A stretch of DNA of 64,000 bases from Macquaria australasica (GCA_005408345.1 SEMN01000089.1:248001-312000); one strand, 5' to 3'. Shown: positions 40,301-47,451, counted from the stretch's first letter. The notes: a model not told the origin generated them from the letters alone. Numbers and translations: made by a program.

Positions 40301-41439
40301 TCCAGGCCGCAACGTGCTGCCAGCCGAGCCAAAGAAAATTGTATTGTTTTCCAATCAATGCACGTAGCTTTATGAGGGCTTCCAGCCACAGAAACATTGC
40401 TCATAAAGTGGAGACAGACTGCTGGAGCAGCCAGCAGAGGATTCCTCATCACTGGAGAGGAGGAGAAGGGGGAGAGATGGAAACAGAAAGGGCGGATGAT
40501 AAAATACTAGCGTGTGTGCGTGTTTAAATCTGTGTCCACTGCACAAACCAGCTCAATTCCCACATTTGAATGAACCTGTTCTGCAGGCAACCTGTTGCTT
40601 CTTCAGACCTTGAAAGCATTCTAATCTGGGTCAGGAATATGCCAAATAGCCAAATATGAGCTCCAAAATGCTGAGGGTTTCACTTTGAAGGTGTAGTTCT
40701 CATCGGAGCCGTCATCTGTCCTCACAGCCTTGACCCATATCTGTGTGTTTTGCCCTCATCTAGCCACCGAGCTTTGCAGTGTAGAGTGTCAAACACAACA
40801 CCTGTGGCTCTCTAACAGCAGTCCGCTGCAGGTTTCTGTGTCTTTACCGAACTGCTTTCTGAGCAAAAGTCTCCTCTTTAAACCAGGAAACATGTGTGGT
40901 CTTGTGTGCCTGCTCTATATACCACATGTCACTTCACAGGAAGTTTTTGCATGTTGAGGCCCCTTTGCTCTACTCAGTTTGAAATTTCTGTTCAGTCACT
41001 GACATTTTACAGGGAAAGACTTTTAATTTGTTAAAATCTTTAAGTCATATTTCTCTTCTGCACATCTTAACATTCATGCAAGATTAGAGTGTAAAGGAGG
41101 TTGTAATGAGTGTTAAGTAAAAATACAGAAAATACAAATTCTGCAATGGCAATTTTATGCATAATGTCAGTTATACAGAGAGACAGAGAGGCTTTACATT
41201 CTATATGCAAAATTGTCTTAAAGTCATCTTCATGCAGGAAACAAACATCTGTCTCTCTCTGTTCCTCACACAAGCACTCTTACACACTAGACGTGGACGC
41301 GCGTACGCTCTCTCAGACAACAGAAGATGTAAGCCCTTAAGCCTTCTCACGTCCGAGTCATTCTAATTAATGTATGGCCAATAAATCGTGTACTTACAAG
41401 GTAGGAATTCTGCCTGTCGAAGAACACGGAGTCTCCCAT
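3403..41439 (-). CDS. arhgap6: Rho GTPase-activating protein 6 (14-exon gene, short N-terminus form)
   Basis: Stimulates GTP hydrolysis by Rho-family GTPases (RhoA for mammalian ARHGAP6) and affects the actin cytoskeleton; acts in the cytoplasm and at the cortex. The assembled coding sequence is 765 residues: a 14-residue start, a conserved pre-domain region from GDFTW (15-19), a serine-rich stretch (142-184), a RhoGAP domain (about 235-428) with arginine finger R258 in GIFRVGS, K295 and R299 in LLKEFLRD, and N386 in FGPNLL, then a Ser/Pro-rich tail with PPPY (685-688) and a C-terminal ETLV. All 13 introns are GT-AG, and phases agree throughout (42+160+72+149+129+196+56+151+149+180+92+251+84+587 nt). 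Full-length human ARHGAP6 is about 974 residues because it has a long first exon, which is not seen here. It could be one of two teleost duplicates, which cannot be decided from one locus. The exon map is read from the sequence; function is family knowledge. Confidence 0.95.
3990..4651 (-). other. arhgap6: arhgap6 intron 13
   Basis: 662-nt intron, AT-rich, bounded by a GT at 4651 and an AG at 3991. No exon, RNA gene or repeat family recognised inside. Confidence 0.8.
4652..4735 (-). CDS. arhgap6: arhgap6 exon 13
   Basis: Residues 543-571, TVSEEHANIWGTWHTTLKPA, then LKDQSYTG; human ARHGAP6 has a matching DIWGTWHSTLK block. Acceptor CCTTCAG|AC, donor ACACAG|GTAAAC. Phase 1 at the end, completing a Gly codon with exon 14. 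Confidence 0.95.
4878..5128 (-). CDS. arhgap6: arhgap6 exon 12 (Ser/Pro tail)
   Basis: Residues 459-543, with SSSDSTKASSGEVSPYDNNS (477-496) followed by PVLSER, then a tail segment with QLFRVPEQYTLVGQ. The SPYDNNSPVLSER block is strongly conserved with human and has paired Ser-Pro sites. Acceptor ACCACAG|GAG, donor ACCAAAG|GTGAAC. The alternative GT at TTGGG|GTACC a few bases earlier would break the phase with exon 13 and was not chosen. Confidence 0.95.
5198..5233. repeat. (GT)18 microsatellite in arhgap6 intron 11
   Basis: 36-nt uninterrupted GT run on the plus strand, so (CA)n in the arhgap6 transcript. It lies inside a 112-nt intron (5129-5240) and begins about 8 nt after the exon 11 donor. 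Confidence 0.97.
5241..5332 (-). CDS. arhgap6: arhgap6 exon 11
   Basis: Residues 429-459: VPPDLQNEVLMSLLETDPDV, then VDYLLRRKAS, nearly identical to human. Acceptor TTTTTTAG|GTG, donor ATCACA|GTGAGT, ending in phase 2 so that the next exon's G completes a Gln codon. A CA microsatellite begins just inside the downstream intron. Confidence 0.97.
5333..6652 (-). other. arhgap6: arhgap6 intron 10
   Basis: 1.3 kb AT-rich intron. Nothing beyond scattered short open frames was seen; no exon or RNA gene recognised. Confidence 0.75.
6653..6832 (-). CDS. arhgap6: arhgap6 exon 10 (end of RhoGAP domain)
   Basis: Sixty codons, residues 369-428: ITGNKMTSLNLGTIFGPNLL, then KEFSVQSSARAEES and the final RhoGAP helix ending SYQTLFM. 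N386 is the conserved asparagine of FGPNLL that contacts the GTPase. Acceptor AATACAG|ATC, donor TTCATG|GTCAGT. Phase 0 at both ends, so skipping would remove the catalytic Asn without a frameshift. Confidence 0.98.
6833..9024 (-). other. arhgap6: arhgap6 intron 9
   Basis: 2.2 kb intron. Two minus-oriented copies of a short dispersed repeat lie at 7036-7110 and 7141-7250. A pyrimidine-rich stretch runs 7735-7900 and a CA-rich degenerate stretch 8230-8460. No exon recognised. Confidence 0.75.
7036..7250 (-). repeat. two copies of the CCATGAATGTCTG dispersed repeat
   Basis: Copy A (7036-7110) has GGGAACATGAATGTCTGAAT followed by CATGGAAATCCATCCAATAG. Copy B (7141-7250) has CTCTGGGACCCATGAATGTC, then GTACATTCATTTAATAGCTG. 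Both are reverse-oriented relatives of 46476-46960. Confidence 0.7.
9025..9173 (-). CDS. arhgap6: arhgap6 exon 9
   Basis: Residues 319-368: LDPDEQQNVTQLLVYLLPAC, then NSDTLHRLLEFLSTV, matching the LPPCN-DTLHRLL core of RhoGAP helices. Acceptor GTTGCAG|TG, donor CAGGAG|GTGAGC, phase 0 end. Confidence 0.97.
9307..9457 (-). CDS. arhgap6: arhgap6 exon 8
   Basis: Residues 269-319. It includes LREEFDRGVDV, HSVHDVAALLKEFLRDLPDP and LYTAFINTT. K295 and R299 are the conserved basic residues of the second RhoGAP signature helix. Acceptor CCTTCAG|CTACG, donor CACAT|GTAAGC, ending in phase 1. Confidence 0.97.
9458..11527 (-). other. arhgap6: arhgap6 intron 7
   Basis: 2.07 kb AT-rich intron. No exon, RNA gene or clear repeat family recognised. 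Confidence 0.75.
11528..11583 (-). CDS. arhgap6: arhgap6 exon 7 (arginine finger)
   Basis: Residues 250-268, LQTVGIFRVGSSKKRVRQ. R258 in GIFRVGS is at the arginine-finger position that RhoGAPs insert into the GTPase active site, so the domain is predicted to be catalytically competent. Acceptor CACTCAG|GT, donor CGACAG|GTGAGT. Confidence 0.97.
11695..11890 (-). CDS. arhgap6: arhgap6 exon 6 (start of RhoGAP domain)
   Basis: Residues 185-250. It carries GGMSVDSITDLDDNQSRLLE, LSLNPIYRQVPRVVDSCC and the first helix of the RhoGAP fold. Acceptor ACCTCCAG|GGA, donor AATACG|GTGAGC. It ends in phase 1, so Gly250 is split between exons 6 and 7. Confidence 0.97.
11998..12126 (-). CDS. arhgap6: arhgap6 exon 5 (Ser/Thr-rich linker)
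   Basis: Residues 142-184, beginning FATKRPSNKELSSSNSSLSS and ending in an RARRR basic run. This low-complexity Ser/Thr/Pro linker is well conserved between fish and human, which suggests phosphorylation sites (inference). Acceptor TCCTGCAG|TTT, donor AGGAGG|GTGAGA. Phase 0 at both ends (43 codons), so skipping it would keep the frame. Confidence 0.95.
12291..12439 (-). CDS. arhgap6: arhgap6 exon 4
   Basis: Residues 92-141. It contains IPQAFSIPLSQVIANDR, strongly conserved in the family, followed by a charged Gln/Arg/Asp stretch and SDLVSSILQ. Acceptor TTCTCCAG|AA, donor TTTTACAG|GTCTAT. The donor is a weak GTCTAT, so exon choice here may be regulated. The human segment between this exon and the serine-rich exon is slightly different in sequence. 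Confidence 0.92.
13190..13236. repeat. (GT)n microsatellite
   Basis: 47-nt uninterrupted GT run in arhgap6 intron 3. Confidence 0.97.
14972..15000. repeat. (GT)n microsatellite
   Basis: 29-nt GT run in arhgap6 intron 3, followed by a T-run. Confidence 0.95.
15699..15770 (-). CDS. arhgap6: arhgap6 exon 3
   Basis: Residues 68-92, a highly basic segment (DGQKRKKSLRKKLDSL, then AKEKSKDK). Acceptor GGTGCAG|AT, donor CAAAG|GTACGC. The Lys/Arg cluster is conserved in ARHGAP6 and could act as a nuclear-localisation or phospholipid-binding patch; that role is inference. Confidence 0.95.
17139..17188. repeat. (CT)25 microsatellite
   Basis: 50-nt perfect polypyrimidine/polypurine run, a mirror repeat capable in principle of triplex (H-DNA) formation. 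Reading frames through it give meaningless alternating Arg-Glu or Leu-Ser proteins. Confidence 0.97.
17433..17680 (+). repeat. interspersed repeat, copy 1 (pair with 63882-64000)
   Basis: Shares TAAAATTCTGGTTTATTA, then TCTATTGATTATGATAACA, with the copy at the window's end. It is a sequence type I associate with teleost dispersed repeats. Family name not known. Confidence 0.65.
18635..18794 (-). CDS. arhgap6: arhgap6 exon 2
   Basis: Residues 15-68. It begins GDFTWSSLSGRSVRL and contains SLSELERARLQEVAF, both hallmarks of ARHGAP6 (the second is shared with ARHGAP36). Acceptor CACCCCAG|GGT, donor AAAAG|GTGGGA. It ends in phase 1, leaving a G that completes an Asp codon with exon 3. In human this exon follows the long first exon directly, so it marks the point where alternative first exons join. 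Confidence 0.95.
18890..19170 (+). repeat. probable teleost interspersed repeat
   Basis: Contains GGCCACTTGAGGGCAGTAGA, then CATCCAGTAGATACGGGGCA and GTGGCCACCTGGCAAAGTCC. I recognise this combination as a dispersed fish repeat from memory, not from a second copy in this window. The family is not named. Confidence 0.45.
20168..20226. repeat. (GT)n microsatellite
   Basis: 59-nt GT run in intron 1, about 200 nt from a complementary (AC)n run at 20427-20469. Confidence 0.97.
20427..20469. repeat. (AC)n microsatellite
   Basis: 43-nt AC run, complementary in sense to the GT run at 20168-20226. Confidence 0.97.
22738..22809. repeat. (GT)36 microsatellite
   Basis: 72-nt uninterrupted GT run, among the longest in the window. 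Confidence 0.97.
23130..23215 (-). repeat. CCATGAATGTCTG dispersed repeat, copy
   Basis: Contains CTGGGAACCATGAATGTCTG then TTTCATGGCAATCCAT, in the minus orientation of the family seen at 46476-46960. Confidence 0.65.
24811..24831. repeat. (GT)n microsatellite
   Basis: Short 20-nt GT run. Confidence 0.9.
25740..26660 (+). mobile_element. decayed Gypsy-like LTR retrotransposon fragment (3' end of pol)
   Basis: A plus-strand coding remnant broken by several stops. It reads LPVTELKELPKQTVNRPRTR, then an acidic Ser/Asp/Glu stretch, a Tyr run encoded by a TAC microsatellite (25951-25972), and further Pro/Glu/Ser-rich pieces, the longest open piece being 26259-26657. A LPV-x-L-x-LP start followed by basic then acidic, Tyr- and Pro-rich low-complexity sequence is typical of the region after integrase in teleost Gypsy elements. 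No integrase core, LTRs or target-site duplication were seen. Alternative: a retropseudogene of unrecognised origin. It is not functional as written. Confidence 0.4.
25951..25972. repeat. (TAC)7 microsatellite
   Basis: Trinucleotide run inside the retrotransposon remnant; it encodes a Tyr tract on the plus strand. Confidence 0.95.
27152..27177. repeat. (GT)n microsatellite
   Basis: 26-nt GT run. Confidence 0.95.
27323..27375. repeat. interrupted (GT)n microsatellite
   Basis: GT run interrupted by CT and AT dinucleotides. Confidence 0.93.
28340..28375. repeat. compound (CA)n(GA)n microsatellite
   Basis: CA run passing directly into a short GA run. Confidence 0.93.
33337..33422 (-). mobile_element. 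SINE/LINE 3'-tail fragment
   Basis: CAAGTCAAGTCAAGTCA, then TTTTATTTATATAGCCCAAT and ATCACAAATCACAATTTGCC, then GAGGGGCTTTAC. Read on the minus strand this ends in ATATAAATAAAAGTGACTTG with GACTT tandem units, a tail type common to teleost non-LTR elements. Only the tail survives. Confidence 0.65.
33423..38970 (-). other. arhgap6: arhgap6 intron 1, distal part
   Basis: No exon recognised. Contains one plus-oriented copy of the dispersed repeat (37255-37395) and two repeat-free high-complexity blocks (34400-34780 and 37890-38300). A 143-codon minus-strand open frame at 34336-34767 has no recognised family and is left unannotated. Confidence 0.65.
37255..37395 (+). repeat. dispersed repeat copy (ACATTCATGGT type)
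   Basis: ACAGACATTCATGGTTACCA, then GATACATCCTAATAATTTTG, followed by a GCACCATCATCAGG end and AGCAAATGTTAGCATGC. Same orientation and order of blocks as 46476-46960. Confidence 0.65.
38971..39291 (+). mobile_element. MITE-like element with ATCGATTA ends
   Basis: Starts GAATAATCGATTAGTTCATC and ends CATTATCGATTGAACTACTG, TTTTCTCGATTAATTG. The interior has TTTGGGTTTTGGACAGTTGG and CCTTGGCCTTTGGGAAA. The order of blocks fits a very common vertebrate/teleost non-autonomous DNA transposon whose ends are rich in AATCGATTAAT. The classification is from memory. Confidence 0.65.
39440..39870 (-). mobile_element. decayed LINE fragment (3' end of reverse-transcriptase ORF, Rex-like)
   Basis: On the minus strand, broken frames give VTERMRLQIQASGMSFL, then a decayed middle, then LGMPQDPPTRAG. 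These correspond to the teleost non-LTR retrotransposon C-terminal pattern MTERIRSRIQAAEMSFLRRV ... LGVPPEEL. Frameshifts and stops show that it is dead. Rex-type is my best guess; the exact family was not checked. Confidence 0.65.
39940..39996 (+). mobile_element. non-LTR retroelement 3' tail
   Basis: AATGTGCTATATAAATAAAG, then CTGCCTTGCCTT, the classic tail of teleost SINE/LINE copies. It lies just beyond the LINE fragment but in the opposite orientation, so it is probably a separate insertion. Confidence 0.6.
39997..41397 (-). other. arhgap6: arhgap6 intron 1, just after exon 1
   Basis: 1.4 kb with no recognised exon, RNA gene or repeat family. The donor of exon 1 is at 41397. Confidence 0.7.
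41398..41439 (-). CDS. arhgap6: arhgap6 coding exon 1 (alternative short first exon)
   Basis: Fourteen codons, MGDSVFFDRQNSYL, end at a strong donor (CTT|GTAAGTA). The ATG sits in an excellent Kozak context (ACCATGG). An in-frame ATG two codons upstream (41445) is a second possible start. The exon ends in phase 0, which fits the GGT that opens exon 2. There is no coding similarity by which to prove it; support is the start context, the donor, the phase and the CpG-containing flank upstream. Mammalian ARHGAP6 is known to use alternative first exons. Whether this exact exon is conserved is inference. Confidence 0.65.
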
Positions 41440-41900
41440 GGTCATGAATAAGTATCCACATATAGTAAAGACCCAAAAATGTAGATGCAACAAATGATAT
41501 CCTGTTAGAAAATAAGTCCAAAAAAGTGTGTGTGTGCGCGTCGGAGCGGAGCGAAGAAGAAAAGTCTCCACGAATCACTTGTGTCTTCTCCCTCCTCTGC
41601 ATTAAAGACAAACAGAGACCTTGGACTTTTTTTTTTTTTTTTGTTACTGCAAGTCACTGCAGCGGCTGCTTTTAAGAGTTGATGCCTTTACAGCAATCAG
41701 AAGCACGTGTCAGAAAACCATCTGTGCCAGAAAGGACACGATAGTGCGTAATGCGTAACGGATCCATACTGCGCGCTCCGTGGACTCTGGTGAAGACAGA
41801 TGTTGAACCAAGCGAATAGAGGGAGAGAGACGGCTGCCAAGTTAGCGACAGTACGAATTCGAGCTTCCGGTAGAGATTTTCAAAATATAATCAGCTTTCG
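41440..41900 (-). promoter_or_regulatory. arhgap6: candidate promoter and 5' UTR of the short arhgap6 transcript
   Basis: Sequence upstream of the exon 1 ATG is locally rich in CpG (GTGCGTAATGCGTAACGG, GCGCGCTCCG, GCGACAGTACG between 41740 and 41880; CGCGTCGGAGCGGAGCG at 41537-41553), unlike the CpG-poor surroundings. A T16 run lies at 41627-41642. No TATA box was recognised. This is inference from position and composition. Confidence 0.4.
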
Positions 41901-42119
41901 TTAGGGGTTGTATTTCTACACAAATATCCGAAATATAGAATGGCAGCTATGTGTATTACTGAAACAAATGTCTTGACACAGACGTGTTATTTTTTATATC
42001 TTGAGAAATTATGTTTGATACTAAGAAAATCACCTATTTCTAGAAAATAATTAAAGAAATGAGTGGAAGTGCATGGCTTGTCTCCCTGCAAATTAAAAGT
42101 CACTATAAAAGTATATATT

Positions 42120-42300
42120 GTATAATATATTTTATTTATAGAGTGCTTTTCAAGAAACCCAAAGATGCTTTCCAAGGCAAATTAAAAAAGATCCTATAGA
42201 ACTAAAATCACAGTAAAAATACAAGGTAGTATGGGACATAATATCAAACATTAAAAGTTAAAACACATTAAACATTAAAAAGGTGAGTTTTGAGTAACAA
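42120..42300 (-). mobile_element. probable non-LTR element tail
   Basis: TTTTATTTATAGAGTGCTTT, then CAAGAAACCCAAAGATGCTT and CCAAGGCAAATT, a tail type common in fish SINE/LINE copies in reverse orientation. Boundaries uncertain. Confidence 0.5.
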
Positions 42301-43304
42301 AAGTGACTTTTGACACTCTTAAAAATGCTTTCAAATACTTATTAACACATATACATCATAATGATCCAAATGCATGTTATGTTTTCTACTTTCAGGCATC
42401 ATGAAATGTGGCCAATGACATATCTTGTACTGCTTTACACCCAGGAAACTTGTTTCTTCACCTCAGCCCTACTTTTCGGCATGTATTGCATTTTAGCTAC
42501 AAGATAATCATAAGGTATCTGACACTGAAAAACTGATCGAGGCAGAGGGAGAGGGGCGGGGCACTACAGGAGGAGGACTAGCAGTGGAAGAAGCTTTTGA
42601 TTATCAACAGCAGGGCTGTTCAAATGTTTTCATGTCAGTGACCCACAAATGGAGCTCCACAGTTGATAAGATTTGACTTGGGAAACACCATGTAGGGAGA
42701 TTCTAGTTTTTGGATATATACAGAACTATAACTGTTTTAGCATTAGGTGAGGAGGAAACAGTGTGGACATATTTGTGTTACTCTGCCAGTCATAACTTCA
42801 AATTAATGACAAAATAAATACATGAAATCACTATTCCTTTAATTCTGGGGTGATTCATGTGGTATAAATATACATTTTTCAAGAAAAAATTGAATTACAA
42901 TGATGTTGCCATATGAATTATGAGGATTTGTAGTCTTTTTTTTTTTTTTTTTAATGGATCTCCTGCAAGCAGAGTAATTACTGCCATCCTCACTGGAAAT
43001 ATTGAGAAATGCATCGTGGTCAAGCTAAAAACAAACCCATTTATCTTAGTTTCTGGAAAGCTGATATTTCGGAGATACGAGGTTACTTCCAACTGTGATA
43101 AATAGCTTGCTGGAGGCTTAATTAACGCAGCAAATATATAACAGCGGGGAGAAGTTACTGAACAAACCGCAGAACCAAAATTGTGATCGCTTGCTTCCAT
43201 TGCAAAAATCAGTGGTAATGTTTATTTATGAGCTTCCCCCTTTTCAAATATGCTCTTAAGGGCAACCATGAAAGGCCAGTCCACCACTGGAAGATCCTGA
43301 ACAG

Positions 43305-43337
43305 GAGGAGGGGGAGGGAGGGAGGGAGGGAGGGGGG
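43305..43337. repeat. (GGGA)n tract
   Basis: G-rich GGGAGGGAGGGAGGGAGG run ending GGGGGG; purine-only on the plus strand and able in principle to form a G-quadruplex. Confidence 0.9.
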
Positions 43338-43490
43338 CTTGTGTAATACTTGATGTGGAACCAACATTGGGCAATCTGTGTCAAAAGACTCTGCTTGTGT
43401 CCAACCTCATGAAAAACAGAAGTATGCAAAAGAAATGAAGAACAACTTGGTTTTATCAAGGACACAGTGGCTGAAGAGTATGTGCTGGCC

Positions 43491-43562
43491 ACACACACAT
43501 ACGTACACACACGCGCGCGCGCGCGCACACACACACACACACACATGCACACACACACACAT
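43491..43562. repeat. compound (CA)n(CG)n(CA)n tract
   Basis: About 70 nt of near-continuous alternating purine/pyrimidine, with a central CG run of 16 nt (43511-43526 region) flanked by CA runs. Confidence 0.95.
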
Positions 43563-45347
43563 ACAGTTAGTGAGAGTTAATGAAAACCATTTGCTTTGCT
43601 CTGCAGGAGTGGGTTTATTGAGAAAGACCCAAACTAGCCTCGTTCTTTTCTCTAATTTTATATACAGTATGTGTGAATGAATGAGTTAATGAGTCAGAAA
43701 GACAACAGAATGCCTCTCTGCTTATCAGATAGTGCCACAGGTATTTAAAGACTGCTGAGAAGAGGAACACTGCTTTACTCTGTTTGTGGCTGAGTCAGTC
43801 TTATCTCCAGATTTCAAAGTGCTGCATGGAAATGGAGTGTGTATCTCACACGGGCATCATCAAAACCCTACGGTGTTATAAAGTTACGGGCGACAGAAAA
43901 CCTGTTCTTGCAGAGAATAGCTCTTTGATAGGCTGGCTGCTTATCAGATCTTGCCTAAAAGAGGTTTTCTCTAAACATATGAGGTGCTGTATAAAGTGTC
44001 TCAATATAGAACAAAAATGTCTTTGGATTGAATGAAACTGGGACAGAAGGTAGAGTTGTGTCCAGATGTATTGTATCAATGTATGCAGTGTTTGACTTTT
44101 AACTTTATCAAGTGCACTTGTGACTTTATTTTGAACACTGAGTCCTTCAGAGACACTCATATCTGCATACAGATCACTTGAGTTACATGAGTTTGGAATG
44201 GGGAAGAAGATGAACACAGGAGGAACGTGTCAACATCAGTGAGTCATTTTTTGACTATGCAAAACAAACCGTTTTGTTATTTAATCAGCTGCATGCAAGT
44301 TATTTGAGAATTTCTTCTGATGTGAGGAAGAAGAAGAAATCAATGACGAACATGACTGACTAATAAAAACTCTTGTCCAAATATTTCTGCAGTTAAAAGT
44401 TCCTGTTTATTGTGACATTGTTTTTAGTGTTGTGACACAGTTTTTTGAAACAATTAACTAGTTTGAACCTGAGATTCAGATTCATAACTCATGGTTTGGT
44501 TCACTAAATAACACAACAATAATCATGCACATCTAATGTAACATCTAAAGCTAGAAAGTACTGAATCAAAATGAATATGAGAACATGCAATCTAACCGAA
44601 CTACCTCAAACCCAAAAGTGGATCATAGCCCAGTCTGAATATTTTGACAGAAGAATCCTTGTGCTTTCAGCCATATCAGATAGTCTTCATCAGAAGATGG
44701 CGTTTAATCAGTTGTCATGGAAGTTAATCTGTTGGTATGCAAGCTCAGTAGCTGTTATGATTTTATCCGTATTCTCTTAATCAGTGTTAGCAGAAAACAT
44801 AGATGAAGACAGTGTGATGTAGTCAAACGATACAGAAAAAAAGCAAGTAAGTGGAACTTGGGTTGGGATTGTTTTGTCAAACTGCTATTTCCAAGGTCTA
44901 GAATGAACTTTCATGCTTAAGGAGGTGGACTGTGATGTAATTAGTCTTTTAGAAATAGCCAAAAACAAAATTAGCCAAAACAAATAAAATTTATTTATAA
45001 TAAAAGGTGAATACAAGATCAATATCTGAGTCGCTTGAATTGTCGAGTTAAATGATTGTCTTGCTCTTAAACAGTGACGTCTTTGACCAGAGTGTGAAAA
45101 GAAAAAACATACAGAAAGAAAACAATAGTCCTAAAAAAAAATGGACCTATGAAAATAGAGCTACATTCTTGGGGATGATGTGGAGGGAATATAGGAAGGA
45201 GGAGAAAGACGTGAAGACTGATGTAAGCTTTCTTTTCCCTTAAAAACACTGACTGAAGTCCAGGCGTAAGGTTAGAAGCTGTGTTTTATGGTCCTGTAGG
45301 AGGAGCCCATTGTCTCCTAAAATGGTGTTCCCAGTGTGACCATGGCT

Positions 45348-45380
<33 letters not shown>
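45348..45380. repeat. (CA)n microsatellite
   Basis: About 33 nt of CA with one interruption at the end. Confidence 0.95.
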
Positions 45381-45423
45381 AGAGCCTGTGGGAGAGGGAG
45401 GGAAGGCTGGAGGAGAGAGAGTA

Positions 45424-45444
45424 CAAGAAGAAGAAGAAGAAGAA
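45424..45444. repeat. (AAG)n microsatellite
   Basis: Seven AAG units. Confidence 0.93.
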
Positions 45445-46475
45445 CAGGCAAACATATGGATGCGTGGTTTTATATGCATATTGCAGTTGGCAGGAATCAG
45501 CTACTACTGCACGTTAGAAAACGATTACATTGTTTGTGAAGGCCACTGCAAAGCAACGTCTGAATCTACGCGTCCCCTCAGCTGGCCATCACCTCTCATA
45601 TCATCTTGAAATTGTTAAAATGATGCTGAAATGAGGCCGGCGCATGATCGTATATCAATTTCAAAGCACGCTCAGGATTTTCCACTGTTGAACTTGGCAC
45701 GGCCTGTTGTTGTTGATATATCACATCCCTGCTATTAAGTGCCGATCTAGAGACGAAGCAGCTTGGAGTTTAGGCAACAGAAGTGACAGTGAGGAGTATT
45801 TACAGCGATTTAGGTGCATTATGGTTTCTTTTTTTCTTTTTGTAATCCTAAATCACCACTAATACACCTATTCTCAAACAAAAAAAACAAAATATGAATT
45901 ATTTGGACCTTCACTGCTTACATCACCTCCTATAAATGCACATCTTGAGATTTCTAATATTATTTTACAGGGAACATGAGGCCAGCCTATAATTCCAGTG
46001 ATGTATGGTCAAGGCGGCCTGCAAAACTCTAATGTTTACATCGTTCAGCCGGGAGGTGCAGCACCCTCCTTCCAAAGGCTGAATGCCTGAGTTGTGAAAT
46101 CACCCCATCGAGTGGAAAGTATTCTGTTAAAGTGCTTTAAGACGATCCAGTAAATGACAGAGAAAAATCCTGCGAGGCCTTCGATCTGTTTAATAAACAT
46201 TCACAAAGTACATGTCGCAAGGCCCCGATCAAAGTATTTGCATGTTGCATCACATACACAACCTCTCAGAGGACGCTGAGTGAAAACTGTGAGCAGAGGG
46301 TGAAGAATCATATCTCATTATAGTTCATAACTCATAACGACAGTTGGAAAGGTTCATCTCAAATAGATATCTACTACATGTTTCCACACAGCTGCTGGAA
46401 ATATGACCTGGCAACATAACGCATGATTTCTCCAATTTACAGATACCATCGTTCACTGAGCAACAACTGAAATAC

Positions 46476-46960
46476 TCTATCTTTTGAATATCTCAACAAC
46501 TATTGGATGGATTGCATAAAATCTGTGTACATACATTCATGGTGCCCAGAGGATCAATCCTACTGACTTTGGTTACCCCCTGGCATTTCCTCTAGCACCA
46601 CCGTGAGGCTGACCACCACCAGCAGGTCCAAGTTTTGGCTTCTCCAGTGAAATATCTCAACATGTACTCGATGGATTGGCACAAAAATGTGTACATTCAT
46701 GGTTCCCAGAGGATGTATGTTAATGACTTTGGTGATCCCTTTAATTTTACTGTAGCGCCATTTGTGGTTTTTAGTGAAGTGTCTCAACTTTTAGATTGCC
46801 ATGACAATTGGTACAGACATTCATGCTCCAGTGTTTTCATATAGCGCCATCATCAGGTCCAATACCTTCATTTATGACCAAATACCTGCAAAACTAATGA
46901 CATTCCCATCAGCTATGCTTTGTAGCATGCTAACATGCTGAACTAAGATGGTGGCCATGG
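46476..46960 (+). repeat. tandem cluster of the dispersed ACATTCATGG repeat
   Basis: Three related units in a row. Each has ATCTCAACAACTATTGGATG or a variant, then a Cys/His-meaningless block ACATTCATGGTTCCCAGAGG, then GACTTTGGTGATCCC, then a TAGCGCCA(T/C)C block. The end has AGCATGCTAACATGCTG. Other copies sit at 7036, 7141, 23130, 37255 and 62425. This is a common teleost repeat; the family name was not checked. Confidence 0.75.
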
Positions 46961-47450
46961 TTTTTCCCAATAGTCACAAATATAACTTCCTGCCTACAGT
47001 CGTGTTTTTCTAGGTATCTGAATAAGATTCTCATTGTTGTAAAAAGTAATACAAGAATTATATTATTATATAATATTTTAATAATCTTGCAGTATGTGAT
47101 CCCATGCCAGTTTCTATCCGTTGCCTAAACAGACACAGCTGATCAAATTCAACAAAAAAAAAAAAGAAAATAAACACAAATATATGACATCGTACGGCTG
47201 ATAAAAAGGACAAAAGAGCAAAACTGAGGAGTTTAGCCACGTTTTCCTGCTTATTAGCTTGTGGTTTTTGTGTATTATCTCGCTTTCTTTCAGACAATGA
47301 ACTTTGACCTCGGTTTGACAAGACAGCCCGAAGAACGGGTGTAAGAGAAATAGGAGAGGGTGGGGGGGTATGGTAAAAACTGGGCACACAAACGAATTTA
47401 CAGCAGGAGCTGCACAAAGCAGCTCTGGGGGATGACCTCAGTACTGGGGA

Positions 47451-47451
<1 letters not shown>

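Noticed and set aside
41440..41571. Hydrophobic in-frame extension of arhgap6 exon 1 upstream of the ATG, like a membrane segment
   Set aside because: It has no ATG of its own (it would have to start at a GTG); eukaryotic starts make 41445 or 41439 far likelier. Treated as 5' UTR.
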